Source: a virus
Length of the DNA stretch: 64,000 nt
Direction: 5' to 3' (one strand)
Virus record (IMG/VR): IMGVR_UViG_3300035181_001402
Span: 62,001 to 126,000 of that record
The position numbers and the translations under genes are program-made. Below, in pieces: positions 1 through 8,431 of the stretch (position 1 is the first letter of the stretch; each line of letters opens with the position of its first letter). The notes under the pieces are model-generated. The model had not been told where the DNA came from, ran no database searches, and saw only the letters and a program-made list of their open reading frames with translations.

Positions 1-857
1 TGGCCCACGAGCTGGGCCATAGGTACTGGTTCCATCAGCTCTCCTCAAGACAGCGAGAGTTCTTTGAGAGCCTCGTCCGGGTGCATAAGAACAAGAAGCC
101 CGAGAAGACGAGGGACCCCTACATCATCCCTCCCGAGAAGATCAAGAAGGGCAAAAACCAGATTCTCGATCTCCTCGGGGCGATTGCAGAGCCCTTGGGG
201 AACATGACGGACTCCAAATTGGGGTATCAGGAGACTCTCGCCAAGTTCGGGCCCCCTCTGGAAGAGGCTGCGAAGAAGCATCGGGATGAACTTTCCAGTG
301 TGTTCACGAACACCACCTGGAAGCGAGGGACCCCCGAGATCGAGAAGCTGTACTGGGATGCCTTCGCCAAGAGCAAGGCTCTTTACGTGTACTTCAAAGC
401 GGCACCCAAGCTGGCCCTGAAGCTCACCAAGTACCCTGACGAGGAGGCAAAGAACACTGCGTTCAAGGCTATCTTGGCGGCTTGGGCCAAAAAGGGCATT
501 GCTCTCATCGACGAATCGATGAAGACCTCCTTCGCATTCATCGACGAATCGATCAAGGACTCGAACGCGAAGGAGCTTCAAGAAACCAACATCGAGCTTC
601 GCACCAAGGCCTGGGAAGACGAGTGGGATGCTGATCCTCGTGAGGTCCTCCCTGTCTCTGATTATGGCCGGAGCAACATTGGCGAAGCATGGGCCGAGGT
701 GTTTCGGTCCTACGTCATGAACTGGGACATGTCTCGTGACCAGCTCGAAACCTTCAAGCTCATCCTGAAGCGATCCTCCCTCGTGACCGCTGAGCAAGTC
801 CTCGCTCGGTTCCAGCTTCTTGGGGGAGATTTCTCTTGTACGTCGCCCCTGATGTAG
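1..857 (+). CDS. Zinc metallopeptidase, 5' end cut by the window edge
   Basis: The frame is open from base 3 and gives 284 residues. It begins at once with HELGH (bases 6-20), the HExxH zinc site of gluzincin-type peptidases, so the N-terminal part lies outside the window. A likely third ligand is a glutamate in GEAWAEVF near base 680, matching the arrangement in the second peptidase at 2596. A short internal repeat (LIDESMK / FIDESIK) and a late AEQVLARF motif are visible. It lies 5 bases before the topoisomerase gene and probably shares its operon. The substrate cannot be read from the sequence; virion maturation or host-protein cleavage are both possible. Confidence 0.75.
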   Translation, partial: AHELGHRYWFHQLSSRQREFFESLVRVHKNKKPEKTRDPYIIPPEKIKKGKNQILDLLGAIAEPLGNMTDSKLGYQETLAKFGPPLEEAAKKHRDELSSVFTNTTWKRGTPEIEKLYWDAFAKSKALYVYFKAAPKLALKLTKYPDEEAKNTAFKAILAAWAKKGIALIDESMKTSFAFIDESIKDSNAKELQETNIELRTKAWEDEWDADPREVLPVSDYGRSNIGEAWAEVFRSYVMNWDMSRDQLETFKLILKRSSLVTAEQVLARFQLLGGDFSCTSPLM

Positions 858-862
858 AACCC

Positions 863-2599
863 ATGCACAGCCGGTCCCTCCGAGTAGCTGCTCAACATGT
901 CGTCTCCCGCCGGGAGGCCGCTCTACGATCCGTCGTGGCAAGGGGAAGCTCCGGGGGGATGCCTCTACCGCCGGAGATGGCGGACCACCCTGCTCTGACC
1001 GCGGGCCTGACGGAGATTTACTCCAACCCCAAAGAGGTTGGAGGCTACCTCGGGGTCATCGACGGAGGCTCTTGGATCGTCTTCGTGGGAGTGTATGGGA
1101 AGTCCGAGCTGTGGACATCCCGCGACCCCAAGGGAGGCACCATCGGGAATCCCTACGTGTTCCAGCGGGACGACATCTCTTCGGCGTCGACCGTGACCAT
1201 TCCCAACCCTGTGTTCCAGTTCTACTCCCCGATCGAACTCAAGATGATGGGTATCACCGAAAAAGTCGCGGCCCGCTACAAGAAGAAAAAGAAGGTCAAG
1301 ACTCAAGACGGCGAGGATATGACCGTCTACGAGTACTCCGACAAGCAGATCGCCAACCGGAACCGGGAGAAGGCGAAGCGAATCGAGAAGCTCCGGGGCA
1401 AGATCGACGACGTCCGCTCGAAGGCCAAGAAGGACCTGAAGTCGAGCGATCCCGAGAAGATGCTCACGGCCCTCGCCGTGATGCTGATGGATCACACGTT
1501 CGAGCGGGTCGGGAACGACGAGAGCGCGGACGACGGGCACTTCGGGGTCACGGGCTGGCAGAAGGACCACATCACCTTCAGCAAGGGCGGGGCGACCATC
1601 AAGTACGTCGGCAAGTCCGGCGTCAAGCACGTCAAGAAGGTGACCGACTCGACCATCACCAAGGCGCTCAAGGATGCCTGTGAGGCGGCCGAGAACGAGA
1701 CGTCCTGTATCTTCGAGTGGGACGGGGGCAAGGTCTCAGCCGAGAAGGTGAACGCCTACCTGAAGGAATTTGACATCTCGGCAAAGGACATCCGTGGGTT
1801 GCACGCGAACGTCGAGATGCAGGACCAGCTCAAGGCCTCCAGGAAGAAGGGCGGCAAGCTCCCCGAAGACCCCAAGAAGCGGGAGAAGCAGCTCAAGGAA
1901 GAGTTCAAGGAAGCCCTCGAAGTCACAGCGGAAGCCGTGGGCCACGAGCCTGCCACGCTGAAGAGCCAGTATCTCGTCCCCGGACTGGAGGACACATATC
2001 TGAAGGATGGGACGGTCATGGACAAGCTCCACGAGAAGGCGGCGTCCCTCAAGCAGGGGTGCGAGAGCTGTAGCTGCCACGGGAAACCCGAAGAGCATGA
2101 CCAGTCGGAACGGATCCTCGCCCGCTTCATGTCGAAGTACAAGGAAGCGAGCTACTACGACGACAACTCCGATTCCTGGGTTGACCCCGGAACGATGTCG
2201 AAGGACCTCGACAAGTGGCTCGACAACCTGCTCCAGTTGACTCAGCGGGCCAACCAGGAGCTTCGGGGGCAGGGCACACCCGGGAAGGCCTTCGTGCAGC
2301 TCACGGATGCCATCGGCGAGCGCCAACACACCAAGTGGTTCCAGTTCTTCTTCAAGGGGACGCGGTACGCCCGGGAGGTCACGGCGGAGATGGTCCCCCA
2401 GGACATGAGCGATCCCAAGATGGCCCAAGCCCTCGATCACTGGCTCGACAATCTCGAACGCCGCATCAAGGCAGCGGACGCAGAAATCCGACGAGAGGCC
2501 CCGAGCGACAAGATGTACGACCTCTTGGACGCGATGAAGGGGTATGAGAGCGAGAAGTGGTTTGCCTACTACTTCCTGCGCCCGGTGTCCTTCCGATGA
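863..2599 (+). CDS. DNA topoisomerase IB, with C-terminal repeat extension
   Basis: This 578-residue protein carries the poxvirus/eukaryote type IB active site in order: RVGND (about residue 215), YVGKSGVKH (about 248), KDIRGLH (about 308) and VGHEPATLKSQY (about 361-370). In the last motif the histidine and the nucleophilic tyrosine are 9 residues apart, as in vaccinia H265/Y274. It should relax supercoils by transient 3'-phosphotyrosine nicks. After the core come a Cys-rich CESCSC segment, a SERILARF motif and two tandem repeats of about 60 residues (LDKWLDN...KWFQFFF and LDHWLDN...KWFAYYF), which are not part of known topoisomerase cores. The ATG at 863 follows the preceding stop directly. 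It sits between two metallopeptidases. Confidence 0.88.
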   Translation: MHSRSLRVAAQHVVSRREAALRSVVARGSSGGMPLPPEMADHPALTAGLTEIYSNPKEVGGYLGVIDGGSWIVFVGVYGKSELWTSRDPKGGTIGNPYVFQRDDISSASTVTIPNPVFQFYSPIELKMMGITEKVAARYKKKKKVKTQDGEDMTVYEYSDKQIANRNREKAKRIEKLRGKIDDVRSKAKKDLKSSDPEKMLTALAVMLMDHTFERVGNDESADDGHFGVTGWQKDHITFSKGGATIKYVGKSGVKHVKKVTDSTITKALKDACEAAENETSCIFEWDGGKVSAEKVNAYLKEFDISAKDIRGLHANVEMQDQLKASRKKGGKLPEDPKKREKQLKEEFKEALEVTAEAVGHEPATLKSQYLVPGLEDTYLKDGTVMDKLHEKAASLKQGCESCSCHGKPEEHDQSERILARFMSKYKEASYYDDNSDSWVDPGTMSKDLDKWLDNLLQLTQRANQELRGQGTPGKAFVQLTDAIGERQHTKWFQFFFKGTRYAREVTAEMVPQDMSDPKMAQALDHWLDNLERRIKAADAEIRREAPSDKMYDLLDAMKGYESEKWFAYYFLRPVSFR

Positions 2600-3861
2600 T
2601 CGCTCACCGAGTTCTCGCCAGGTTCCTGATCGCCGACAAGGTCATGGTCGACCTTGCTCTCATCGAGAAGCTCCGGAAGGACTTCTTGACGCTGGTCAAG
2701 AACATACCCCTGGTCAAAGACTACAAGACAGCGCATGAGCTGCGGGTAGCGATTCGGATCTACTCCAATCGGTTCGATGACATGTTCTTCAAGCACTTCC
2801 TTGGGGACGCCGTCAAGTACGACATTTCCAAGGCAACAGGACACGATGTCTCTTGGATCGACCACAAGACTCGTGCGGTCGCTTGGACATGGATGTCGGA
2901 GCTGAAGAGCATGCCCATCGGGTTTGCCAACGAGTATTACTCCGAGGAGAGCCGGTTCTTGGAGTTCGAGCGCAATGCCCCCAAGTGGAAGGCTCGCGTT
3001 CAAGCCAAAGCCCGAGTCTTCTGGACAGCGATGCGTGAAGTCTTCGAGATGCTCAAGACAAATGGGATGGCGCCCGAAATCCCTGTTGATGTCCCGAAGG
3101 ATGAGACGATCACCTTGGAAGGATTCCAGGTGATCATGCACGGGTTCAAGTCCGATCGAACCGACTTGTCCGATACGCATTGGAATGAGAAGGTTCTCTC
3201 GAAGCTGAAGCAGGGGCTCCAGGACTACAAGACCAAAGCCGCCAAGATTCTCCCCTGGTTGATCCAGAACCAGCTCCCGGTCATCCTGGACTTCGGGATG
3301 ACCCTCGATGAGGGGGGCCGCTACAACGGAGACGGCACCATCACTCTCTCGACGGCCTCCTTGATCTCAGAACGGCCCGAGTGGGCAACCCATGTGATGG
3401 CTCACGAGATGGGCCACCACCTGTTCAAGCACCTCGGCAAGGATGGGAGCGACTTCTGGTACGCCGTGATCAGCGGGGACCTGAAGGAACTCGACATCGC
3501 CGAGCTGTTGAGCAAGTGGCCCCCCAACGTCGGACATTTCACGCATTCGCTGATGAAGCACCTGGAGACATCGGACCCCGTTCTTGCGCTCCAGCTCGAT
3601 GCGCTGTCTCACGACCGTGCCTACCTGCACGACCGCTTCAACCGAGACGACTTCGAGAAGCTCCTCTCAGAGGGCACCAAGACCGTTCGAGTCCCCTCGA
3701 CACCCATCACAGCCTACGCCAACAAGAACCCCGAGGAGGCCTTCTGCGAGGCCATTGGGCTCATGGTCGCCTACGGTCCCGGCCGAGTGCCGGAGCAAGT
3801 CCGACACTGGCTCCACATCGCCATCCCTGGGAAGGTCAAGTTCGCTAGAACTCTTCCATGA
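2596..3861 (+). CDS. Zinc metallopeptidase (HEMGH type)
   Basis: The start ATGA overlaps the topoisomerase stop, so the two genes are translationally coupled. The 421-residue product opens with AHRVLARFL, a motif shared with its two upstream neighbours and the protein at 54154. The zinc site is HEMGHH at about residue 270, and a second acidic motif, EEAFCEAIG (about 379), probably gives the third ligand. The long helical N-terminal region is unrecognised. No signal peptide is seen, so it may act in the cytoplasm or be packaged. It overlaps the opposing dam gene by 17 bases at its 3' end. Confidence 0.8.
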   Translation: MIAHRVLARFLIADKVMVDLALIEKLRKDFLTLVKNIPLVKDYKTAHELRVAIRIYSNRFDDMFFKHFLGDAVKYDISKATGHDVSWIDHKTRAVAWTWMSELKSMPIGFANEYYSEESRFLEFERNAPKWKARVQAKARVFWTAMREVFEMLKTNGMAPEIPVDVPKDETITLEGFQVIMHGFKSDRTDLSDTHWNEKVLSKLKQGLQDYKTKAAKILPWLIQNQLPVILDFGMTLDEGGRYNGDGTITLSTASLISERPEWATHVMAHEMGHHLFKHLGKDGSDFWYAVISGDLKELDIAELLSKWPPNVGHFTHSLMKHLETSDPVLALQLDALSHDRAYLHDRFNRDDFEKLLSEGTKTVRVPSTPITAYANKNPEEAFCEAIGLMVAYGPGRVPEQVRHWLHIAIPGKVKFARTLP

Positions 3862-4777
3862 GGGCGTTCATGTAGGCGAAGGGGTCTTCTTGGTGCTCCG
3901 AGATGAAAGGGGTGAGTCCGTCCCGGCGACCCACCACGACCACTTCGCCCACAGCTTCGCGCTTCGCTCCGTCCGAGTTGATAGAGCGCCCCATCTTCAC
4001 CTCGTGAATTTCCCACCCCTCGTACAGCTCTCTCACAAGGGGCGTATCCGAGTTCGAGAGGACGACGGCCACCCCACGTTCTGCCAGCTCAGAGAAGCTC
4101 TTGGCGAGGGCTCTCTGTTCCGCTTCAGGGAAGCCCTCTGAAGTGTATCCCGTGAAGCTCGCGGTGTCAGAGACCGGCACGTAGGGGGGATCGAAGTAGA
4201 CGAGGTCCCCCGGCTGAGCCTGAGAGACCTCTTGCCACCACGGCTTGTGCTGAATGGTGAGTCCGTCCAGTGTCGAATCGACCCTCCGGAGGACCTCCGC
4301 ACAAGCCGAGATATTGGCCCCATCGCAAATCGAGGCGTTCTCTTCTTTCCCCCAGGGAGAGTTGAACTGCCCCTTCTTGTTGGTCCGGTACAAGCCGTTG
4401 AAGCAGGTCTTATTCAGGAAGATCATCCTGACAGCTCGGGTGACCGGCTCCAGAAGCGCCGGGTCCATCTGCCGCCAGGTCGTGAACGTTTCCTTGGGGG
4501 CGATGCGATACGCGGTTTGTACCGCAAGAAGGTCTCGAATCACCTCTTCACCGAAGCCGCCGACCATCAGGTATGCGTTGACCAGCTCGGCATTCAAGTC
4601 GGTCAGGACGGCCTTCTCGAACCTCTTCTCTTGAGCGAGCGCCCAGAAACTAGCGCCACCCCCAAGGAAGGGTTCGTAGTAGGTCCCGATCTTCTTGGGG
4701 TAGGTCTTGAGGAGGAAGGATAGAAGGGTGGTCTTGCCACCAACCCATTTGAGAAAGGGGCGCGCGGGGGAGGACAT
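3845..4777 (-). CDS. dam: Dam-type DNA adenine-N6 methyltransferase
   Basis: This 310-residue enzyme has the D12-class Dam layout: FLKWVGGKT at residues 8-16, YEPFLGGGA at 34-42 (SAM binding), and the catalytic DPPY at about 196 followed by FTGYTSEGF. It transfers methyl from SAM to adenine N6, probably in a short site such as GATC, and may protect the replicon from restriction or mark its replication state. Its C-terminus AYMNALMEEF is a member of the tail family found across this window. A GGTGTAGC box (4789-4796) lies 11 bases before the ATG, so it may have its own promoter. Confidence 0.93.
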   Translation of the reverse strand: MSSPARPFLKWVGGKTTLLSFLLKTYPKKIGTYYEPFLGGGASFWALAQEKRFEKAVLTDLNAELVNAYLMVGGFGEEVIRDLLAVQTAYRIAPKETFTTWRQMDPALLEPVTRAVRMIFLNKTCFNGLYRTNKKGQFNSPWGKEENASICDGANISACAEVLRRVDSTLDGLTIQHKPWWQEVSQAQPGDLVYFDPPYVPVSDTASFTGYTSEGFPEAEQRALAKSFSELAERGVAVVLSNSDTPLVRELYEGWEIHEVKMGRSINSDGAKREAVGEVVVVGRRDGLTPFISEHQEDPFAYMNALMEEF

Positions 4778-4798
4778 GCCCTCCCCCGGCTACACCGC

Positions 4799-5098
4799 CT
4801 ATCGTTCGTAGAAGCTGCTGGCGGAGGCCACACGCTTCGTGAGCTTGAGCCAGTAGCCACCATCCCTCATCCCTCTGGTCGCCCCCGCCCTTCTCGACGT
4901 GCCACCCGCCTTCGGTCTCGTATCCTCGACTTCAGCTCGTCGAGGATACGAGACGTGAACTGCTGATCGAAGCTGACGAGGATCGTTGACCCCGGCTGCC
5001 AATCCGTTTCGATCACCCGATCGATGTGTTCCTCCCCTGCTTGATGATTTGCGCGTCCACGACGCGGACGCGCTCTTCGATTTCGCTTGCTTTGATCA
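4799..5098 (-). pseudogene. Frame-broken small gene (three lesions)
   Basis: No single frame is open, yet protein-like sequence runs through all three. From ATG 5098 it reads MIKASEIEERVRVVDAQ, then EEHIDRVIETDWQPGSTI in a second frame, YETEGGWHVEKGGGDQRD in a third, and ends KLTKRVASASSFYER. Three changes restore one frame of about 97 residues: one more G in CAGGGGAGG, one fewer G in GAGGATACG, and removal of one copy of a 7-base tandem duplication (GAGGGAT twice). It lies in an operon with 5102-5443. A 16-bp inverted repeat sits at the second lesion. It is either a decaying gene or a badly sequenced one. Confidence 0.6.
4915..4954. repeat. 16-bp perfect inverted repeat inside a broken gene
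   Basis: The arms 4915-4930 and 4939-4954 are exact reverse complements (GTCTCGTATCCTCGAC and its complement), with an 8-base loop. The repeat lies in the frame-broken gene, at a point where the protein-like reading changes frame. Confidence 0.85.
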
Positions 5099-5101
5099 TG
5101 G

Positions 5102-5443
5102 TCAGTTCCCCACGCCGTCCGAGTGCAGAGCCCGAGCTTCCTCGCGGCACTCACAGGGGTCGCTGGCGTGACTCTCGACCCCCATTTGGTTGAAGTCCTC
5201 GCAGACGAAGGTGGTGCCGAACGTCTTGTTGGCCGCGTTCACGACGTGCCCGCAGATGATCTCGAACTCCCCGATGTTCTCGATGTCGGGGGTGTTGTCG
5301 TTGAACATCGCGCACGTCAGAAGGGTGCCGTCCAGCCAGATGTCCTCGAACTCGATGGGCACTTCAGCGGGGAGGGGTCCCTCCTTCACCATCATGAAGC
5401 AGCCGAACTCGGGGAAGGCGATGAGCTTGCCGGTGTTACGCAT
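5102..5443 (-). CDS. Small acidic protein, unrecognised
   Basis: The 113-residue product (MRNTGKLIAFPEFGCFMM...) is acidic with four or more cysteines (ICGHV, FVCEDF, DPCECREE) that could bind metal. No family was recognised. It is the first gene of an operon: a leaderless-type promoter (5450-5477) ends 6 bases before its ATG, and the next gene starts 3 bases after its stop. Confidence 0.75.
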   Translation of the reverse strand: MRNTGKLIAFPEFGCFMMVKEGPLPAEVPIEFEDIWLDGTLLTCAMFNDNTPDIENIGEFEIICGHVVNAANKTFGTTFVCEDFNQMGVESHASDPCECREEARALHSDGVGN

Positions 5444-5449
5444 GGATCT

Positions 5450-5477
5450 CCTACAGGACGACCAGCTTGGGGATCAA
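5450..5477 (-). promoter_or_regulatory. TTGATC-N16-TGTAGG promoter for 5443 gene
   Basis: On the minus strand TTGATC and TGTAGG are 16 bases apart, and the ATG of the 5102-5443 gene is 6 bases after the -10 box. Transcription would start at or near the A of ATG. Confidence 0.75.
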
Positions 5478-5484
5478 CCTGGAA

Positions 5485-6150
5485 TTACAGGTCGACCTCC
5501 CAAGAAAGGAGCGGCTCATCCACGGACCGCTCCCGGAGGACTCGGGCCACGGGTTCGTAGCTTCGCCTGTGGATCGAGCAAGGTCCGTGCGCCTGAAGAG
5601 CCCGCGTGTGTTGGTGGGCGTCGTCTCCGCCGTAGCCCTTGTGCTGCTCGAAGCCATACTCGGGGTAGAGCTTGCCCATCTCGATCATCATCTCGCTCTG
5701 AATGGTCTTGGCGATGATGCTGGCAGCGGAGACCGCCGGGATGAAGCTGTCCGCTTTGTGTATGCTCCGAGCCCCTTCAATCTTGAGGTTCCCATCCACG
5801 ATGGCCATGGTCGAGCCCGGGTGGCTCTCCTTCATGAGAGCCTGTGCCCATGCGACGTTGGCCGTGTGCATCTGGCAAAGACACACGTAGACCCCTTTCG
5901 CGTCGATCTCGACCGAGTCCGAGAAGCGCCAGAGCCAGTTGATGGAGGGGTCGGCCATCAGCTCGTCAAAAGCGAGCTTGCGCCTCTTCTCCGTGAGGTC
6001 TTTCGAGTCCCGAATCCGAGGCGAGCCACACCAACCCGCTGGGGCGATCACGACCGCAGCGACAAGAGGCCCAGCCCAGCTTCCGTAGCCAGCCTCATCA
6101 CAGCCGATGATGTGGAAGTCGCTCGAAGGATCGTAGGGAAGCTCGGGCAT
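5485..6150 (-). CDS. rnhB: Ribonuclease HII
   Basis: The 221-residue product matches RNase HII: GCDEAGYGSWAGP at residues 16-28 supplies the first catalytic Asp-Glu pair, IVDGNLKIEG supplies a further Asp, and KADSFIPAVSAASIIAKT is the conserved late Asp/Ser motif. It cleaves RNA in RNA-DNA hybrids and at single ribonucleotides, probably for primer removal or DNA repair in replication. A GGTGTAGG box (6158-6165) ends 7 bases before the ATG. The C-terminus extends slightly beyond the usual core. Confidence 0.92.
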   Translation of the reverse strand: MPELPYDPSSDFHIIGCDEAGYGSWAGPLVAAVVIAPAGWCGSPRIRDSKDLTEKRRKLAFDELMADPSINWLWRFSDSVEIDAKGVYVCLCQMHTANVAWAQALMKESHPGSTMAIVDGNLKIEGARSIHKADSFIPAVSAASIIAKTIQSEMMIEMGKLYPEYGFEQHKGYGGDDAHQHTRALQAHGPCSIHRRSYEPVARVLRERSVDEPLLSWEVDL

Positions 6151-6158
6151 ACCCGAGC

Positions 6159-6362
6159 CTACACCAGATATTCAATGATGAAGATGTCCCCGCCTTTGAT
6201 GTGCGTGACGATCTCGACGACCCGCACCAAGGTGGGCTTGTTCCCCGACCACGTCGCCTTGTCGTACACCTTGATCACGTCACCCACAACGGGGGTCGTC
6301 TTTGACGACGTGAAGAGAGTCTGCGCCTGCTCCGCCGCCTTGAATTTGAAACGGAGTCTCAC
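6159..6362 (-). CDS. Small protein, unrecognised
   Basis: GTG at 6362 overlaps the stop of the preceding gene (GTGA), giving 67 residues (start VRLRFKFKAAEQAQ, end DIFIIEYLV). The valine-rich centre with VGDVIKVYD looks like a small beta-barrel fold, but no family is recognised. It is the last gene of a three-gene minus-strand operon that begins at 7233. Confidence 0.65.
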   Translation of the reverse strand: MRLRFKFKAAEQAQTLFTSSKTTPVVGDVIKVYDKATWSGNKPTLVRVVEIVTHIKGGDIFIIEYLV

Positions 6363-6823
6363 AGCTCGTCCGTGTTGAGCTGGTCCCAGAAGGTCTTGGG
6401 GGGCTCCGGGGTGGACGGCGTCGTGTTCTTCCCCACCCATTGTTCGAGTTCGGCCCAGTCGGGTTCGGGCCCAGCCAGCGGGAAAGCGTAGGAGTCCCGC
6501 CCACCCTCCCCATTGCGGTAAGAGACGATCAGGGTGTCTGCTTGGGGGTCGATGATATAGATCCACCTGATATCGAAGTTGTATCTCTCACTGGTCATCA
6601 AGGGTTCAGATTCGTCTACCTCCCTCTTGCCAACGAAGGCTTCCCACCTCTTCGATTTGAGCAAGAGTTTGAGATGGGAGTCAAAACCCAGACCCGTTTT
6701 GCCGGCCTGTTGCACCCAATCCCACAACTCTTTCCCAAGACCTGTGGGGTACGAATCGCAGTGGTTGTAGACGCCTTGCCACTGGGAGTAATTGCCCACT
6801 GCCACGCAACCTCGGGTGCTCAT
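6359..6823 (-). CDS. Conserved unknown with C-terminal acidic tail
   Basis: The product has 154 residues from ATG 6823, which overlaps the upstream stop as TGATG; ATG 6832 is an alternative. It opens with RGCVAVGNYSQWQGVYNH and DSYPTGLGKELW, a signature I know from uncharacterised bacterial and phage proteins without an assigned activity. It ends PKTFWDQLNTDEL, the aromatic-hydrophobic-acidic tail shared by many proteins of this window. It is the middle gene of an operon. Confidence 0.72.
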   Translation of the reverse strand: MSTRGCVAVGNYSQWQGVYNHCDSYPTGLGKELWDWVQQAGKTGLGFDSHLKLLLKSKRWEAFVGKREVDESEPLMTSERYNFDIRWIYIIDPQADTLIVSYRNGEGGRDSYAFPLAGPEPDWAELEQWVGKNTTPSTPEPPKTFWDQLNTDEL

Positions 6824-7233
6824 CAGACCCACCCCGGCACGTTCATCTTCTTCGCGCTACAGTCGTGGAAGTCGAAGCAGGGCTTGATGGGAGCGAGGCC
6901 GATGGCAATGTGCGCGGCCACGTTGTGGAGCACCCACCACTTATCGGGCTTCGTGGGGATCTCCTTGAGGCGCATCTCGGTGAACATCGGAACCAGGTCA
7001 CGCATCGCGCGGTTCTTGTTGAGCCAGTTCGAGGTGACCGTATGCAGCTCGACCGTCCTCATGTTCGGGAGGACCCCCAGGAGAGGGTGAGCGACGCAGT
7101 TGTGCGCCAGCCACAAGAGGTGGTGGCGAAGTCGCGGGTTCGGTGTACCGTCTTGAACGAACTTCTCGACCCTATCGTGATAGCGAGACTCGCAGGTCGG
7201 CGGCACCTCATCCTCGAAATCCTCGAAATTCAT
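6823..7233 (-). CDS. Unknown with paired HNxxAH motifs
   Basis: The 136-residue product contains two copies of a His-Asn signature, AHNCVAHPLLG and LHNVAAHIAIG, followed by FDFHDC. The spaced histidines suggest metal binding or a small helical hairpin fold, but no activity can be assigned. Its ATG overlaps the ATG of the divergent HNH gene in a CATG palindrome. A GGTGTAAG box ends 8 bases upstream, inside the HNH reading frame. Confidence 0.72.
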   Translation of the reverse strand: MNFEDFEDEVPPTCESRYHDRVEKFVQDGTPNPRLRHHLLWLAHNCVAHPLLGVLPNMRTVELHTVTSNWLNKNRAMRDLVPMFTEMRLKEIPTKPDKWWVLHNVAAHIAIGLAPIKPCFDFHDCSAKKMNVPGWV

Positions 7234-7621
7234 GGCTGATCCTTACACCGATCGTCGGTTGAAAACATCGCTACGCCGTCGAGCGCTACGCGAAAAGGCT
7301 GTCTCGTATCTTGGGGGTCGCTGCATGAACCCCAAGTGTGGGTACGATCGCTGCGTCACAGCTTTCGACTTCCACCATGTGGACCCCCGAGAGAAGGACT
7401 TCACCATCTCGGGTCGGATGACCTCTTGGAAGGTGATCCGACCCGAGCTAGACAGGTGCGTGCTTCTTTGCTGCCGCTGTCACCGGGAAGTCCACGATGG
7501 GCTTCTACCTGGTTTTCTTGCGGATGACGCGGACCGGGGCATTGATCTCGACGGGTCCGATTTTGATGGTCCATCCTTCGGGGAGGACGATGTTCCGGAT
7601 CTGCTTGAGGACGTCGCCTAA
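7232..7621 (+). CDS. HNH endonuclease-like protein
   Basis: The core holds a zinc pair CMNPKCGYDRC, FDFHHVDPREKDF, and CVLLCCRCHREVHDG, the HNH nuclease layout with its second CxxC. It would cut or nick DNA, perhaps as a homing or packaging-associated nuclease. ATG 7232 overlaps the divergent start; TTG 7257 is an alternative because the divergent promoter lies inside codons 3-9. The last 39 residues run antisense to the convincing minus-strand gene at 7505-7681 and are compositionally odd, so the true product may end earlier. Confidence 0.72.
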   Translation: MADPYTDRRLKTSLRRRALREKAVSYLGGRCMNPKCGYDRCVTAFDFHHVDPREKDFTISGRMTSWKVIRPELDRCVLLCCRCHREVHDGLLPGFLADDADRGIDLDGSDFDGPSFGEDDVPDLLEDVA

Positions 7622-7681
7622 CTCGGCGGCGGGAGCATCCGGCGGGGCGTCGATCTGAATCGTGGCGGTGAGCTTGACCAT
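7505..7681 (-). CDS. Small 58-residue protein, unrecognised
   Basis: From ATG 7681 it reads MVKLTATIQIDAPPDAP and continues to VLPEGWTIKIGPVEI and VIRKKTR. The alternating hydrophobic pattern suggests a small beta-rich fold. It overlaps the 3' end of the HNH gene on the other strand by 117 bases; this frame looks more protein-like than the HNH tail. Function unknown. Confidence 0.6.
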   Translation of the reverse strand: MVKLTATIQIDAPPDAPAAELGDVLKQIRNIVLPEGWTIKIGPVEINAPVRVIRKKTR

Positions 7682-7697
7682 GTAGGTAGGGTAGAAG

Positions 7698-7717
7698 GTT
7701 GGCCCCCCCAGGCCAAC
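7698..7717 (-). terminator. Short hairpin after 7725-8411 gene
   Basis: GTTGGCC and GGCCAAC form a 7-bp stem with a 6-base loop just downstream of the minus-strand stop. There is no long T-run on the minus strand, so a terminator role is tentative. Confidence 0.4.
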
Positions 7718-7724
7718 TTTGCGT

Positions 7725-8411
7725 CTACGACTTGGCGAAGGGGTCTTCGGCCTTGGGCGGGTAGAAGAAGGGCTCCGCGGGCTTCGCCGGTTCCGGAAGG
7801 GTCGCGAGATCCTCCGGAGCGGGTTCCGGAGCCGGCATGGGCTCCTCTTTCTCCAGGATCGGGCGGTCCTTCACCAGAAGACCGAGAGCTTCCTCGGTCA
7901 GGGCTTCCTGAAAACCCTTCTCGTTCGAGGTCGGGTTGAGCTTACCGGCGAGGAGGTTCCGGATGCGCTGTCCTTCCTCTTCGACCAGGGCCACGACGCG
8001 GGCCGTTGCCGCGTAGAAGTTGTCCTCGGGGATGATTCGCATGTACGACCGGCCGCCCGGGATCTCGTCCACCACATCCGGGGTGGCGGAAGTCGTGTTG
8101 AGGCACTTCTTGCCCTCGCCGTAGACGCGGTTACCTCGCGGCGGAGATTTGTACTCGTTTCCAGCACTGGCGATCCGGCCCGTGATGACGATAGCCCCCA
8201 GCTCAGCGATCCAGTAGACCTTGAGCCCCAGAGCGAGAGGGGTCGACTCCAGGGAGGTGAACCGGATCTTGGTGTAGTTGTTACAGGACTTTCGGAGCAC
8301 GGTTGCGAGATCGATCGGGAGAGCCACTTCGTGGAGGACCCTCGCGCTGAATGCGAGGGTCTCCGGAATCGTGTTGTCCTGACGGGAGATGTTGAATACT
8401 TCTCGAAGCAT
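7725..8411 (-). CDS. Unknown with acidic/proline-rich C-terminus
   Basis: ATG 8411 gives 228 residues; the longer upstream frame is antisense-like and overlaps the SWIM gene. A folded N-terminal part (to about residue 170) includes GGRSYMRIIPEDNFY; a Glu/Pro-rich linker (PMPAPEPAPEDL) then leads to a FFYPPKAEDPFAKS end. The EDPFA string also occurs near the end of the Dam protein. No family recognised. Confidence 0.7.
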   Translation of the reverse strand: MLREVFNISRQDNTIPETLAFSARVLHEVALPIDLATVLRKSCNNYTKIRFTSLESTPLALGLKVYWIAELGAIVITGRIASAGNEYKSPPRGNRVYGEGKKCLNTTSATPDVVDEIPGGRSYMRIIPEDNFYAATARVVALVEEEGQRIRNLLAGKLNPTSNEKGFQEALTEEALGLLVKDRPILEKEEPMPAPEPAPEDLATLPEPAKPAEPFFYPPKAEDPFAKS

Positions 8412-8431
8412 GGGAGGGTTCTTTCCGGGGT

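Noticed and set aside
7232-7621. Full-length HNH protein including its last 39 residues
   Set aside because: The tail is antisense to a convincing 58-residue gene and has odd composition, so only the HNH core is supported.
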